A stretch of 64,000 nucleotides of DNA from Serratia proteamaculans (GCF_008830365.1 NZ_WBKI01000001.1:1302001-1366000); one strand, 5' to 3'. Numbered from the stretch's first letter, positions 10,016 to 19,524 are shown. Notes: generated by a model not told the origin, from the sequence alone. Program-made: numbers and translations.

Positions 10016-10147
10016 ATGAAAGCTAAAACCAACCGCAGAGCACGCAGAGCATTAGGTATGGCGCACTGGGTAACCAACCGAATTCAAATTGCATTATCCC
10101 CTTCACCGAACGGTGAAAAATGGGCCATGGTGAAAAAGAAGAAATAA
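10016..10147 (+). CDS. Candidate small basic protein, 43 aa, unknown
   Basis: ATG 10016 preceded by a strong AGGAG at 10003-10007 with eight-base spacing; TAA at 10145-10147. The product is very basic (RRARRALG near the N-terminus, KKKK at the C-terminus) with two Trp and no membrane segment. I do not recognise the family. It stands alone in an AT-rich spacer between the fli and flg blocks. The good ribosome site and coding-like composition argue for a real gene; a nucleic-acid-binding role is possible from charge alone but is speculation. Confidence 0.5.
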   Translation: MKAKTNRRARRALGMAHWVTNRIQIALSPSPNGEKWAMVKKKK

Positions 10148-10543
10148 CGACGATGTTATAAATAAAGTCAAAATATAACCTCGACTGTTATTTAGCCAAC
10201 CCTCCTGAATATTCAGACGTTTCCCTACGTTAAATCAGGCGGATATCGGCAGGTTCCACTTTGCCTCAGCCGAAAAAAAGGCACGTCACTCAAACCTTCG
10301 TGGGGGAAAGAGTGACGTGCCAAACAAGTGCGCCCGGTTTCAAGAATTCCCTACCCCTGTTTACAGCGATAAAGTCCTCTAAGCACACCCAAAGAACGAC
10401 CCGCCATAACTTCACAGCGGATATGGGTTATTGCCATCCCACCCTGCACTGTAGGGGCGCTGCATGTGAACTACAGCCCAGATATTGGATAATAATCTGA
10501 CATTTGGTGGAGTAGGCCCTGACCAACGGAGATTAATCATGCC
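10148..10543. other. Gene-poor spacer between the small gene and the ERIC element
   Basis: No gene I can support. It contains a minus-strand intrinsic terminator (10273-10321) and, near 10450, a TAGGGGCGCTGCATG fragment resembling half of a palindromic repeat family also hinted at after cheW. Short open frames on both strands lack ribosome sites and family resemblance. Confidence 0.4.
10273..10321 (-). terminator. Rho-independent terminator for the flgKL transcript
   Basis: A perfect 12-bp inverted repeat, GGCACGTCACTC (10280-10291) and GAGTGACGTGCC (10310-10321), encloses an 18-nt loop. Read on the minus strand the stem is followed at once by TTTTTTT (plus-strand A run 10273-10279), the classical intrinsic terminator shape. 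It lies about 400 nt past the flgL stop, so the ERIC element would be part of the flgKL mRNA. On the plus strand no T run follows. Confidence 0.8.
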
Positions 10544-10720
10544 ATACCCTATGGATTTCAAGTTGGCCGCTCTAGCGCGTCCATGCGCTCGCGGCATTTG
10601 TACATCCCTGTACAGCACAACCAGGCGCCAAGCTTGCTTATCCCCAGGAGCTTACTTAAGTAAGTGACTGGGGTAAGCAAGTGCAGGTAACAACGCTGCA
10701 GCTTGAAAGACGACGGGTAT
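10544..10720. repeat. ERIC element abutting the flgL stop codon
   Basis: Imperfect terminal inverted repeats: left ATACCCTATGGATTTCAAG, right GGGTAT preceded by CTTGAAAGACGAC. The centre contains CCCCAGGAGCTTACTT and AAGTAAGTGACTGGGG, which match the ERIC core (the ERIC1R/ERIC2 primer region), and a perfect CTTACTTAAGTAAG palindrome. At about 177 bp it is longer than the canonical 126-127 bp element, consistent with an internally expanded form. The right end touches the flgL TGA (10720-10722). Confidence 0.85.
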
Positions 10721-11679
10721 CAGCGATTCATCTGGAACAGCGACATACCCTGCATATCACCAAATGTCTTGTATGACGCCTGCAGCGCGGCCTGTTGCAT
10801 AAAGTAAGCAGAGATCGACTCGGCCAAATCCGCATCTGTCAGCGCACTCATCTGCACTTGATTGGTCATGTCGCGCTCTTTGCCGATGCTGTCCAACTGG
10901 TCCATTTCCTGCAATTGGCTGCCCAATTCAGCACGCACACTGAGCACCTTGTTGTAGGAGTTGTCCATGCCGCGGTTAGCCTTGGCCAATGCATCTGTCA
11001 CCTGTTGCTTGGTGGCGTCGTCCGCGTCCTGCTGCGGGGTTTTCAGCGCTTTCAATGCAATGTCGATGCTCTCAAACACGTTAGCAACCGGCGCACTGCC
11101 GTCCGGCTCGGGTTTCGGGTTGCTGGTCAACGACATGAATACCCCCTTGCCGGTATGACCAATGGTCATCGTCCGGTTCGCGTCCACCTTCTGTTCGACG
11201 ACCTTATCACCGCCTTTATAGCTCACGGTTCCACCTTCATCGACAAACGGCGGCTTGTCGTTCTCATAGCCGCCGAACATGTAGCGGCCGTTACCATCAG
11301 TGCTGTTAGCCAGATTGAGCAGCTGATCTTTCAGCCCCTGCAGTTGGGTCGCCAGCGAGTCGCGGTCGTTATCGCTTTTGGTGCCACCCGCGTTGACGAT
11401 CAGCGCCTTAATATCGGAAATGGTCGATGTTGCACCGCTCAAAACGGTTTCCTCCATCGAGACGTTCTGCCGGGCAAAGGTGCGCGCGAGCGTATACTGA
11501 TTGTTCTCAGCCTGCGACTGCGACAGCATCACCGCCTGCGACGCCGCCAGCGGATCGTCGGAAGGATTGATCACTCGCTTGCCCGTCGACAACTGCTCTG
11601 CGGCCTTCATAAACAGTGACTGGTTGCCGGTGATGCCGGACATGTTTTGTTGGTACATCATGCTGGTGCTCATACGCAT
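10720..11679 (-). CDS. flgL: Hook-filament junction protein FlgL (HAP3)
   Basis: 319 aa (E. coli 317), starting MRMSTSMMYQQNM. The N-terminal flagellin-like coiled coil (LSTGKRVINPSDDP at about residues 30-45) and the C-terminal helix (DLAESISAYFMQQAALQASY) are the D0/D1 parts shared with flagellin. It forms the second junction ring between hook and filament and is secreted through the flagellar channel with FlgN as chaperone. It follows flgK by 58 nt on the same strand. An ERIC repeat starts at its stop. Confidence 0.96.
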   Translation of the reverse strand: MRMSTSMMYQQNMSGITGNQSLFMKAAEQLSTGKRVINPSDDPLAASQAVMLSQSQAENNQYTLARTFARQNVSMEETVLSGATSTISDIKALIVNAGGTKSDNDRDSLATQLQGLKDQLLNLANSTDGNGRYMFGGYENDKPPFVDEGGTVSYKGGDKVVEQKVDANRTMTIGHTGKGVFMSLTSNPKPEPDGSAPVANVFESIDIALKALKTPQQDADDATKQQVTDALAKANRGMDNSYNKVLSVRAELGSQLQEMDQLDSIGKERDMTNQVQMSALTDADLAESISAYFMQQAALQASYKTFGDMQGMSLFQMNR

Positions 11680-11737
11680 GCTGTAGGTTCCTCACGGTGA
11701 GCGACCGGCGCCCACAGGGCGCCGGTCAGCAATTAAA

Positions 11738-13384
11738 TCAACGGATATTCAACAAGGTATCAAACAGCGAGCTGGCGGTTTCAACCACCTTCGCGTTAGC
11801 CATGTAATATTGCTGGAAACGCAACAGCTCACCGTATTCTTCGTCCAGGTTGACGCCAGAGATCGACTGCTGCTGGTTGGTCAGCTGTATGACGATGTTG
11901 CCCTGCGAAGTGGTAGCCACCTTGGCGGCGGCGGTCTGATTGCCGATGCTACTGACCATACTGGCATAGGCACCGCTGAAAGTGGCTTTGCCGTCCACCA
12001 GCTTCTGGGTTTGCAGATCGATCAATTTTTTGGCATTTTCATTATCACCACGGCCGCTGTCATCTTTGCCGGCTGCGGCGATATGTGACGTGTCGGTGAT
12101 AACCACCTTCAGGCTGCCCGCCACATCGCTGAGCGGTTTCACGGTAAAGCTGTCTTTGGCCTTGGCGTTACCGTCGATGCTGACCTGCAGACCGTCGAAG
12201 CTCAACGTCTGCTTGCCGTCAGCATCGGTACCCGCAGTGGCGTTAACCTTAACGTTGTCCGGCAGGCGGCTCACCTGCCAGTTGCTGCCGTCAAACTCGA
12301 CGCGGTAATCGTTGGCCTTCACCTTGCTGGTATCGGTGTAAGAGACCGACAGCGAGGCGTCACCGGTATTACGGGTGTTATCCACCACGCGACCACCGCC
12401 GAAACCGAAGAAGTCTGTACCTGCGTCACCATTCAGATCGAAACCTGCACGGTGCTGCTGGTTAAAGTTGTCCGCCAACGCCAGCGCAATTTGCCCCAGT
12501 TGGTTGCGAGCGCCGTCCAGCGTCTCACTGCGGAACTTGAACACACCACTCAGGCTGCCGCTGTTGATCTGGCTCTCAGGGACTTCGTTGGCACCGTTGC
12601 CGCGGTCGTAACCCAGGGTCAAGCGGGAAGGATCGCTGCTGGAAGGTACCGCCGACACCTGGTAGGTCGTACTGCCCTGCACCAAGGTCAGGCCGTTGGC
12701 GAATGAGACCGTATAGGCGTCGCCATCCTGCTGAGTTACCTGCACACCCACCACTTTATTCAGGTCAGTCACCAGTTGATCGCGCTGATCCAACAAAGCA
12801 TTTGGCTCGCCGCCACTGCCGCGCAGACGGGTAATCTCATCATTCAGACGGGCAATTTGCTGGCTGTAGCTGTTGATTTGCTGCGCGCTGTCACCGATCT
12901 GCTGGTTGACACCACTGTCCATATCACGCAGATATTTGTCAGTGTTGTTGAGCTGGTTAACCAGGCCGTTGGCCTTACCTAACACAGTCTGACGCGCCGA
13001 ATCGTCGCCAGAGTTACTCACCAGGTTCTGCAGGTTGGTGAAGAAGTCTTGCATGTTGGTGGACAAGGTATTGGTTTTGCTCGCCAACAGGTTATCGATC
13101 TGAGAGATTTTCTCGTAATAAGCACCCTGCGCTTCGGCGTTGCCCTGCGCACTACGCAATTGGTTGGTAATGAACTGGTTATACTCGCGGTTAACGCTGG
13201 TGACGGTTACACCGTTACCGATAAAGCCGTTCATGGTACTCAAGCCACCGTTTTGCGCCAGGATCGCCGTCTGGCGGTTATAGCCGGTCACGTTGTAGTT
13301 AGAGATGTTGTTACTGACAGTGCTGAGCGCCACCTGAGCCGCATTCAGCCCGCTCATCGCGGTATTGATTAAGCTATTGGACAT
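11738..13384 (-). CDS. flgK: Hook-filament junction protein FlgK (HAP1)
   Basis: 548 aa (E. coli 547). The N-terminus SNSLINTAMSGLNAAQVALSTVSNNISNYNVTGYNRQ is the rod/hook/HAP family signature and the C-terminus ends in the matching helix (LLRFQQYYMANAKVVETASSLFDTLLNIR region). It is the first junction ring on the hook tip. A near-consensus sigma-28 promoter lies 80-106 nt upstream of its start, matching the class III behaviour of flgK in E. coli. Confidence 0.96.
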   Translation of the reverse strand: MSNSLINTAMSGLNAAQVALSTVSNNISNYNVTGYNRQTAILAQNGGLSTMNGFIGNGVTVTSVNREYNQFITNQLRSAQGNAEAQGAYYEKISQIDNLLASKTNTLSTNMQDFFTNLQNLVSNSGDDSARQTVLGKANGLVNQLNNTDKYLRDMDSGVNQQIGDSAQQINSYSQQIARLNDEITRLRGSGGEPNALLDQRDQLVTDLNKVVGVQVTQQDGDAYTVSFANGLTLVQGSTTYQVSAVPSSSDPSRLTLGYDRGNGANEVPESQINSGSLSGVFKFRSETLDGARNQLGQIALALADNFNQQHRAGFDLNGDAGTDFFGFGGGRVVDNTRNTGDASLSVSYTDTSKVKANDYRVEFDGSNWQVSRLPDNVKVNATAGTDADGKQTLSFDGLQVSIDGNAKAKDSFTVKPLSDVAGSLKVVITDTSHIAAAGKDDSGRGDNENAKKLIDLQTQKLVDGKATFSGAYASMVSSIGNQTAAAKVATTSQGNIVIQLTNQQQSISGVNLDEEYGELLRFQQYYMANAKVVETASSLFDTLLNIR

Positions 13385-13463
13385 AAAAGTTCCTTTTGCT
13401 GCGGCGCCGCTGGCCCACAGAAGTCAATTAATCTGCTGAGAGGGTTCACTCAGCCTGTCTTGG

Positions 13464-13490
13464 TTATCGGCAAAAAGCGGGGAAACTTGA
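13464..13490 (-). promoter_or_regulatory. Sigma-28 (FliA) promoter for flgKL
   Basis: On the minus strand TCAAGTTT (plus 13483-13490), an 11-nt spacer and GCCGATAA (plus 13464-13471). This is one mismatch from the E. coli sigma-28 consensus TAAAGTTT-N11-GCCGATAA with exact spacing. It lies between the ERIC element and the flgK start, so flgKL can be transcribed separately from flgBCDEFGHIJ after FlgM export. Confidence 0.92.
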
Positions 13491-13529
13491 TAGAGAATTG
13501 CTAGCCTTTTCATGATTTATGACATTCCC

Positions 13530-13658
13530 AAATCCCCAAAATAATTGGCGTTGCAGCACGGCGGCCAGCAAGGGAGTCGCCGGGAGCTTGGTCAGCCAAG
13601 TGACCGGGGTGAGCCTGTGCAGCCAACACAGCTGCAGCGTCAAGAATGAAGGGGATTT
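13530..13658. repeat. Degenerate ERIC-like element between flgJ and flgK
   Basis: About 129 bp bounded by AAATCCCC (13530-13537) and its complement GGGGATTT (13651-13658). The inner part shows GGGAGCTTGG and CAAGTGACCGGGGTGAGC, matching the ERIC core with substitutions, and GTTGCAGC/GCTGCAGC arms. Length equals the canonical ERIC. It abuts and slightly overlaps the flgJ stop at 13657-13659 and lies upstream of the flgK promoter. Confidence 0.75.
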
Positions 13659-14613
13659 AAAACAGATCCTTCAGGTCGTGGGTATAGGCTTTAACCACCT
13701 GCTCACCGGCGTTTTTCATCTGCTGGATCACGCTGACCAGTTTATTGGCATATTGCGGATCGGTGGCGTAACCGGCCTGCTGCAATGCATGCGCCGCCTG
13801 CTCCGGACTACGGGCATTGGCCACCTCGGCGTAGCGTGGGTTATTGGTCAACAGCTTGACGTAGTCGGCCATCGCCTCGACGTAAGAGCCATACACCCGG
13901 AACTGCGCCTTGATCTTCTTCGCCGTCCCCTGCTCAAACTCGGTGGTGGTGATCTCGGTGACCGGCCCCTTCCAACTGCCACCGGCCTTGATGCCGAACA
14001 GGTTGTAGCTCGGCGTGCCGTTGGCGGTCGGGATCTCGCGTTGACCCCAACCGGATTCCAGCGCCGCCTGTGCCACAATCAACTGATGGGGTATGCCGCT
14101 CTGTTGGCTGGCAACCCGTGCAGGGATAGACAAGCGGGCGACAAAGTTGCCGTTATTGAGCGACAGCGGCGGCGTGGCCGGTGCTTTCGGAACCGCACGG
14201 CGGATCATCTGCTCCAGCGCCTGATTCGGCAGCGTTTGCAGCACCTCCCTGTCCTGATAAAGAAGGTCCAGCGCCATCGGCGACATGCCTGCGGTCTCGC
14301 TCGGCACCGCGTTGGCATTACTCATCTGCTTAACCATCATGTCAGCCAGCCCCAGTCCTTTCTGCGACATTTGCTGGGCGATCTGCTGGTCATACATCGA
14401 GGTATAAAGCCGCGACTGATCGCTGCTCAACACCCCGTCCTTCGGTAACGCAGCACGCATGCTTTTCAGCATCATCTGCACGAACATGCCTTCAACCTGC
14501 TGGGCCACCTGTTTCAGGTTACCCTGCGGATCGATCGCCGCATCACGCTTCAGCCCGTTGAGTGCCTGAGCATCGTAAGCCGCGCCCGACATTGCCATCA
14601 GATCGCCAGCCAT
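13657..14613 (-). CDS. flgJ: Flagellar rod assembly protein / muramidase FlgJ
   Basis: 318 aa from the ATG at 14613 (E. coli 313); this start overlaps the flgI stop as TGATG, and an upstream in-frame start at 14643 is less likely. The N-terminal rod-capping domain (VEGMFVQMMLKSMRAALPKDG) is followed by a C-terminal glucosaminidase-type domain with the catalytic Glu in AALESGWGQ and a conserved SYNLFGIKAGGSWKG segment. It caps the growing rod and digests peptidoglycan locally. Confidence 0.95.
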   Translation of the reverse strand: MAGDLMAMSGAAYDAQALNGLKRDAAIDPQGNLKQVAQQVEGMFVQMMLKSMRAALPKDGVLSSDQSRLYTSMYDQQIAQQMSQKGLGLADMMVKQMSNANAVPSETAGMSPMALDLLYQDREVLQTLPNQALEQMIRRAVPKAPATPPLSLNNGNFVARLSIPARVASQQSGIPHQLIVAQAALESGWGQREIPTANGTPSYNLFGIKAGGSWKGPVTEITTTEFEQGTAKKIKAQFRVYGSYVEAMADYVKLLTNNPRYAEVANARSPEQAAHALQQAGYATDPQYANKLVSVIQQMKNAGEQVVKAYTHDLKDLF

Positions 14614-15713
14614 CAAATGATTTCCAGCTTGGCGCGCAGACAACCAGCGCTTTGCATCGCCTGCAGGATCGACATCAGATCGATCGGCGTAGCCCCCAAG
14701 GCGTTAAGCGCGCGGATCACATTGTTCAGATTGGCGCTGGCGTTAACCTTCTGCAACGAACCGCCCTGCTGCTGCACCGAAATCTGGGTATTCGGCGTCA
14801 CCACGGTCTGCCCGCCGCCAAATGGCGTCGTCGGCTGGCTGACGGTATTTTGCCGATCGACCACCACCGACAGGTTGCCTTGTGCCACCGCGCAGGAATC
14901 CAGGATCACGTCTCGGTTCATCACCACCGAACCGGTACGGGAATTGATGATCACCTTGGCGTCTATCGCCCCGACGCTGACGTTAATGTTCTGGACCTCC
15001 GCCAGGAAACGTACCTGAGAACTCTTGCCTTGCGGCACCAACACCTGAATGGTACGGGCGTCTAGCGGTGAAGCGGTGCCGCCGCCTCGCTGGCGGTTGA
15101 TGGCATCGCTGATCTGTTGTGCCAGCGTGAAGTCTTCATCGTTCAACTGCAGGTTAATCACCCCACCGGCACCGAAGGTGGTTGGCAGTTCGCGTTCAAT
15201 GGTAGCGCCGTTACTGATGCGTCCCCCCGCCAGTTGGTTGACCTGCACGCTGCTGCCTCCAGCCGACGCTCCCGCGCCGCCCACCAGCACGTTGCCCTGT
15301 GCCAGCGCGTAAACCTGGTTATCCACCCCTTTCAGCGGGGTCATCAGCAAGGTGCCGCCACGCAGGCTTTTGGCGTTCCCCATTGAGGACACCACCACGT
15401 CAATATTTTGCCCGGTGCGTGAAAACGGCGGCAGCTTGGCGGTGACCATGACCGCAGCTACGTTTTTCAACTGCATATTGGTGCCTGGCGGCACCGTGAT
15501 ACCCAGTTGCGACAGCATATTACTCAGACTCTGGGTGGTGAACGGCGTCTGCATGGTCTGGTCACCGGAACCATCCAGCCCCACCACCAGCCCGTAACCG
15601 ATCAGCGCGTTATCACGCACGCCCTGTACCGTGACCAGATCGCGAATGCGCTCCGCCGTCGCCGGTAAACACACCAGCCCAATCCACAGCGTAAGCAGTA
15701 ATTTTTTCAGCAT
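14613..15713 (-). CDS. flgI: Flagellar P-ring protein FlgI
   Basis: 366 aa (E. coli 365) with an N-terminal Sec signal peptide ([20 protein letters not shown], cleavage before ERIRD). Two Cys residues near the C-terminal half match those of the disulfide in E. coli FlgI. It builds the periplasmic P ring around the rod, with FlgA as chaperone. Stop overlaps the flgJ start by one base; ten nt separate it from flgH. Confidence 0.96.
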   Translation of the reverse strand: MLKKLLLTLWIGLVCLPATAERIRDLVTVQGVRDNALIGYGLVVGLDGSGDQTMQTPFTTQSLSNMLSQLGITVPPGTNMQLKNVAAVMVTAKLPPFSRTGQNIDVVVSSMGNAKSLRGGTLLMTPLKGVDNQVYALAQGNVLVGGAGASAGGSSVQVNQLAGGRISNGATIERELPTTFGAGGVINLQLNDEDFTLAQQISDAINRQRGGGTASPLDARTIQVLVPQGKSSQVRFLAEVQNINVSVGAIDAKVIINSRTGSVVMNRDVILDSCAVAQGNLSVVVDRQNTVSQPTTPFGGGQTVVTPNTQISVQQQGGSLQKVNASANLNNVIRALNALGATPIDLMSILQAMQSAGCLRAKLEII

Positions 15714-15723
15714 CGGTCAATCC

Positions 15724-16425
15724 TTAGAACGGTGAAACATTTAAGAAGAAGCGTTGCAGCCAACCCATGGTCTGCGCCTCGTTGATATAGCCGTTGCCGA
15801 CATATTCAATACGCGCGTCCGCCACCTGGGTGGAGGCCACCGAGTTACTGCCGCTGATGGTGCGCGGGTTGACCACCCCAGAGAAGCGGATGAACTCGGT
15901 CCCCTGATTGATGGCGATCTGTTTTTCGCCCACCACGTGCAGATTGCCGTTAACCAGCACCTGATTGACCGTGACGGTAATAGTGCCGTTGAAGGTATTG
16001 TTGGCGTTGGCCCCGCCCTTGCCGCCGAAGGTGCTGTCGCCGGACATCTCCATATCCGCGCGCGCATTGCCTAACAGCCCATCGAGATAACGCGGCGCGG
16101 TGGCAACACCAAACTTGCTGGCACCGTTGCGGCTGGCGTTGGCCGAGGAGCTTTTGCTGGCGCTGACGTTTTCCTGCAACGCGATGGTCAGGGTATCGCC
16201 GATATTGCGTGGACGTCGGTCTTCAAACAGAGGCTGATAGCCGTAGTTCATCGGCTGTACCGTTTGGAAAATCGAGCCGTTCGGCACCGGAGCGCCCGCC
16301 GGAGCAGGTTGCGCCGTGGTCGTGCCGTCCACCAGAGGTTTATGCGGAATATATGCGCAGCCGCCCAGCGTCAGCATCACCATCGCCGTCAACCAGCGTT
16401 TGCCTTGCGGCGGCACGTTTGCCAT
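15724..16425 (-). CDS. flgH: Flagellar L-ring lipoprotein FlgH
   Basis: 233 aa from the ATG at 16425 (E. coli 232). A lipoprotein signal ends in the lipobox LTLGGC, so the mature protein begins with an acylated Cys and sits in the outer membrane as the L ring. The [22 protein letters not shown] and [16 protein letters not shown] motifs are family hallmarks. An in-frame GTG at 16443 has a slightly better AAGGCG upstream and would give 239 aa; the choice is uncertain. The gene is separated from flgG by an unusually long hairpin-rich spacer. Confidence 0.94.
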   Translation of the reverse strand: MANVPPQGKRWLTAMVMLTLGGCAYIPHKPLVDGTTTAQPAPAGAPVPNGSIFQTVQPMNYGYQPLFEDRRPRNIGDTLTIALQENVSASKSSSANASRNGASKFGVATAPRYLDGLLGNARADMEMSGDSTFGGKGGANANNTFNGTITVTVNQVLVNGNLHVVGEKQIAINQGTEFIRFSGVVNPRTISGSNSVASTQVADARIEYVGNGYINEAQTMGWLQRFFLNVSPF

Positions 16426-16475
16426 CAGAGTTGTGGTTACCACGGGTATCGCCTTTGTTGCACAAAAATAGGGTT

Positions 16476-16659
16476 ACGGGCGCAGCCGCGCCCGTGAATG
16501 TGTTGACAACGTGGGGAAAAAGCGTGGTTTTTCCCCACGTTGTGGTTATCAGCCGAAAATCAATAATTTGATTTTCCTTAATTTTTTGTTAGCAAATCCT
16601 GACCTTCAAACCCTGTTTTGAGATTTGTTAGCTGTCTGACGAGCGCAGCCGCGCCCGTC
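16476..16659 (-). repeat. Hairpin mosaic in the flgG-flgH spacer
   Basis: Four palindromes lie in the 236-nt spacer: ACGGGCGC/GCGCCCGT (16476-16483, 16488-16495); a 16-bp perfect stem ACAACGTGGGGAAAAA with its complement (16506-16521, 16528-16543, loop GCGTGG); GAAAATCAA/TTGATTTTC (16555-16576); and GACGAGCGC/GCGCCCGTC (16638-16659). The first and last share GCGCAGCCGCGCCCGT, so the block is bracketed by two copies of the same unit. This looks like a mosaic repeat element rather than a promoter. Confidence 0.75.
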
Positions 16660-16661
16660 AA

Positions 16662-17447
<786 letters not shown>

Positions 17448-17462
17448 TTATTTCCTTGCGAT

Positions 17463-18218
17463 TTAACTCATTGATAACAAAGAGTTGGCGCGTTGTTCAT
17501 TTTCATCCACGCTGTGGATGACCTTCATCTGCATTTCAAAGCGACGGGCGTTGGCGATCATGTCGACCATGGTTTCCATCGGCTTGACGTTGCTGCCTTC
17601 CAGCACCCCCGGCATCACCTGCACCAGTGGATCATTGGGCAACTGATTGCCCCGCTGCTGTTGAGTTTCCGGCGTCAAACGGAACAGGCCATCGTCACCG
17701 CGCATCACTTCCCGCGCATCAGCCTTCACCAGTTTTAACCGGCCGATCTGCGCGATGCTGTTTGGCGGATCGCCCGCATTCAGCGCCGAGATGGTGCCAT
17801 CGGCAGCGATAGTGATTTCCGCCGACGGCGGTACCTCAATCGGCCCACCGTCACCCATCAACGGCATGCCCTGCACCGTCAGTTGCCCGTTTGGGGAGAT
17901 CTGAATGTTGCCGTTGCGGGTATAGCCTTCGCTGCCGTCCGGCAGGCTGACCGCCAGAAAACCGTCCTGTTGCAGCGCCACGTCCAGCGGACGCGCGGTG
18001 TAGTTCAGCGCTCCCTGGCTCATGTCAGCCCCCGGCGTTGAGGCGGTAACCAGCGTTCTGGTTGGCAGGCTTGGCCCGTCTACCGGCACGGCACGCAGCG
18101 CCGACAGCTGGGCGCGAAAGCCCGGCGTCGAAGCGTTAGCCAGATTGTTGGCGGTGACCGATTGCTGTTCCAGCGTCTGTCTCGCCGCGCCCATCGCGGT
18201 ATAAATCGCGTGATCCAT
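17463..18218 (-). CDS. flgF: Flagellar proximal rod protein FlgF
   Basis: 251 aa (E. coli 251), starting MDHAIYTAMGAARQTLEQQSVTANNLANASTPGFR. It has the rod-protein N- and C-terminal helices and a central D1 domain. It is one of the proximal rod subunits with FlgB and FlgC. It sits in the usual position between flgE and flgG with 12 and 18 nt gaps. Confidence 0.96.
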   Translation of the reverse strand: MDHAIYTAMGAARQTLEQQSVTANNLANASTPGFRAQLSALRAVPVDGPSLPTRTLVTASTPGADMSQGALNYTARPLDVALQQDGFLAVSLPDGSEGYTRNGNIQISPNGQLTVQGMPLMGDGGPIEVPPSAEITIAADGTISALNAGDPPNSIAQIGRLKLVKADAREVMRGDDGLFRLTPETQQQRGNQLPNDPLVQVMPGVLEGSNVKPMETMVDMIANARRFEMQMKVIHSVDENEQRANSLLSMS

Positions 18219-18230
18219 AAATCAATCCTA

Positions 18231-19454
18231 TTAGCGCAGGCTGACCAGCGTCTGCAGAATGGAGTCCTGGGTTTTGATGGTCTGGGCGTTCGACTGGTAG
18301 TTACGTTGGGCGACAATCATATTCACCAGTTCCTGGCTCAGATCGACGTTGGACGCTTCCAGCGCGCCGCTGGTCAACTTACCCAGGCCGCCGCCGCCCG
18401 CAATACCCACGCGTGGCTGACCTGATGCGCCAGTTTCCTGCCAGACGTTATCGCCCTGTGAGGACAGGCCTTCAGGGTTGGAGAAGTTAGCCATGACGAT
18501 CTGACCCAGCACCTGAGTCTGCTGGTTGGAATAGATGCCCACCACCGTACCGTCGTTGTTAATCTGGAAATTGGTGTACTCACCGGCGCCATAGCCATCC
18601 TGTGATACCTTGCTGACCGAGTCGGCACTGACGCTCTGCTGCATGCTCTTGGCAAAGCTCAGAGTCAGGTTTTGCGCCGGAGCACCGTCTTTGGCAGACA
18701 TCGGGATCAGCATGCTGAACTCAGCGGCGGTACCTTGTTTACTGGTGGTGCTGGTCAGGTTGCCGCTGGTATCGAAGGTCATGGTGCCGGCATCGACCGG
18801 TGCAGCAGAGCCATCCTGGGTATAGACCTGCCACTGGTTGTCGTCGGTCTTCACAAAATAGGCATTGATGTTGTGCGAGTTGCCTAACGAGTCGTATGCG
18901 GTGATGGTGTTGACGTAGTTATAAGAATCCTGTTTGGCCGGATCGAAGGTCTTGTTGTCCGGCACCTTATGAGTGGATTTCAGGTTGGCGACCATGGTGC
19001 CGGAGGTCGACGCCTTGGCGTTCATCATACCTTCAGGAATGCTCAGCGGCACCGGGTTAGCACCCTGCTGAATGGTCGGTGGCGTACCGGCCGCCGGATA
19101 ACCGGTCAGTTGCAGGCCCTGCATGTTGGTCAGGTTGCGGTTTTCATCCAGTTTGAACTGGCCGTTACGGCTGTAGAAAATGCCACCGTCCTGATCCTGC
19201 ATACGGAAGAAACCGTTGCCGGAAATCGCCACGTCCAACGCACGGCTGGTGCCGGTGGTGGTGCCCCCCTTAAAGTTCTGGGTGATGCCGGCTACCTTGA
19301 CGCCTAACCCCACCTGCGAGCCGGCAAACATGTCGGCAAAAGAAACGGTGCCCGATTTAAAACCGGAAGTGGCGGAGTTAGCGATGTTGTTACCGATCAC
19401 GTCCAGGTTGGTTGCTGCCGCGTTCAAGCCGCTTACTGCCTGAGAAAAGGCCAT
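18231..19454 (-). CDS. flgE: Flagellar hook protein FlgE
   Basis: 407 aa (E. coli 402). The N-terminal helix AFSQAVSGLNAAATNLDVIGNNIANSATSGFKSG and C-terminal DLSQELVNMIVAQRNYQSNAQTIKTQDSILQTLVSLR are diagnostic. It polymerises into the hook under the FlgD cap; its length is measured by FliK. It is preceded by a 70-nt gap from flgD, longer than most spacings in this operon. Confidence 0.97.
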   Translation of the reverse strand: MAFSQAVSGLNAAATNLDVIGNNIANSATSGFKSGTVSFADMFAGSQVGLGVKVAGITQNFKGGTTTGTSRALDVAISGNGFFRMQDQDGGIFYSRNGQFKLDENRNLTNMQGLQLTGYPAAGTPPTIQQGANPVPLSIPEGMMNAKASTSGTMVANLKSTHKVPDNKTFDPAKQDSYNYVNTITAYDSLGNSHNINAYFVKTDDNQWQVYTQDGSAAPVDAGTMTFDTSGNLTSTTSKQGTAAEFSMLIPMSAKDGAPAQNLTLSFAKSMQQSVSADSVSKVSQDGYGAGEYTNFQINNDGTVVGIYSNQQTQVLGQIVMANFSNPEGLSSQGDNVWQETGASGQPRVGIAGGGGLGKLTSGALEASNVDLSQELVNMIVAQRNYQSNAQTIKTQDSILQTLVSLR

Positions 19455-19524
19455 GTCATTCTCCGAATATTGTTTAGGCTATCGTCCGATAACGCCCAAT
19501 GAATAAGTGAAATAAAAAATCGAA

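Noticed and set aside
9871-10077. 68-codon minus-strand frame in the fliR downstream spacer
   Set aside because: Antisense to the 43-aa candidate, no ribosome site and no recognisable features.
10412-10667. Short open frames on both strands in and beside the ERIC element
   Set aside because: They lie largely within repeat sequence, and ERIC elements are non-coding.
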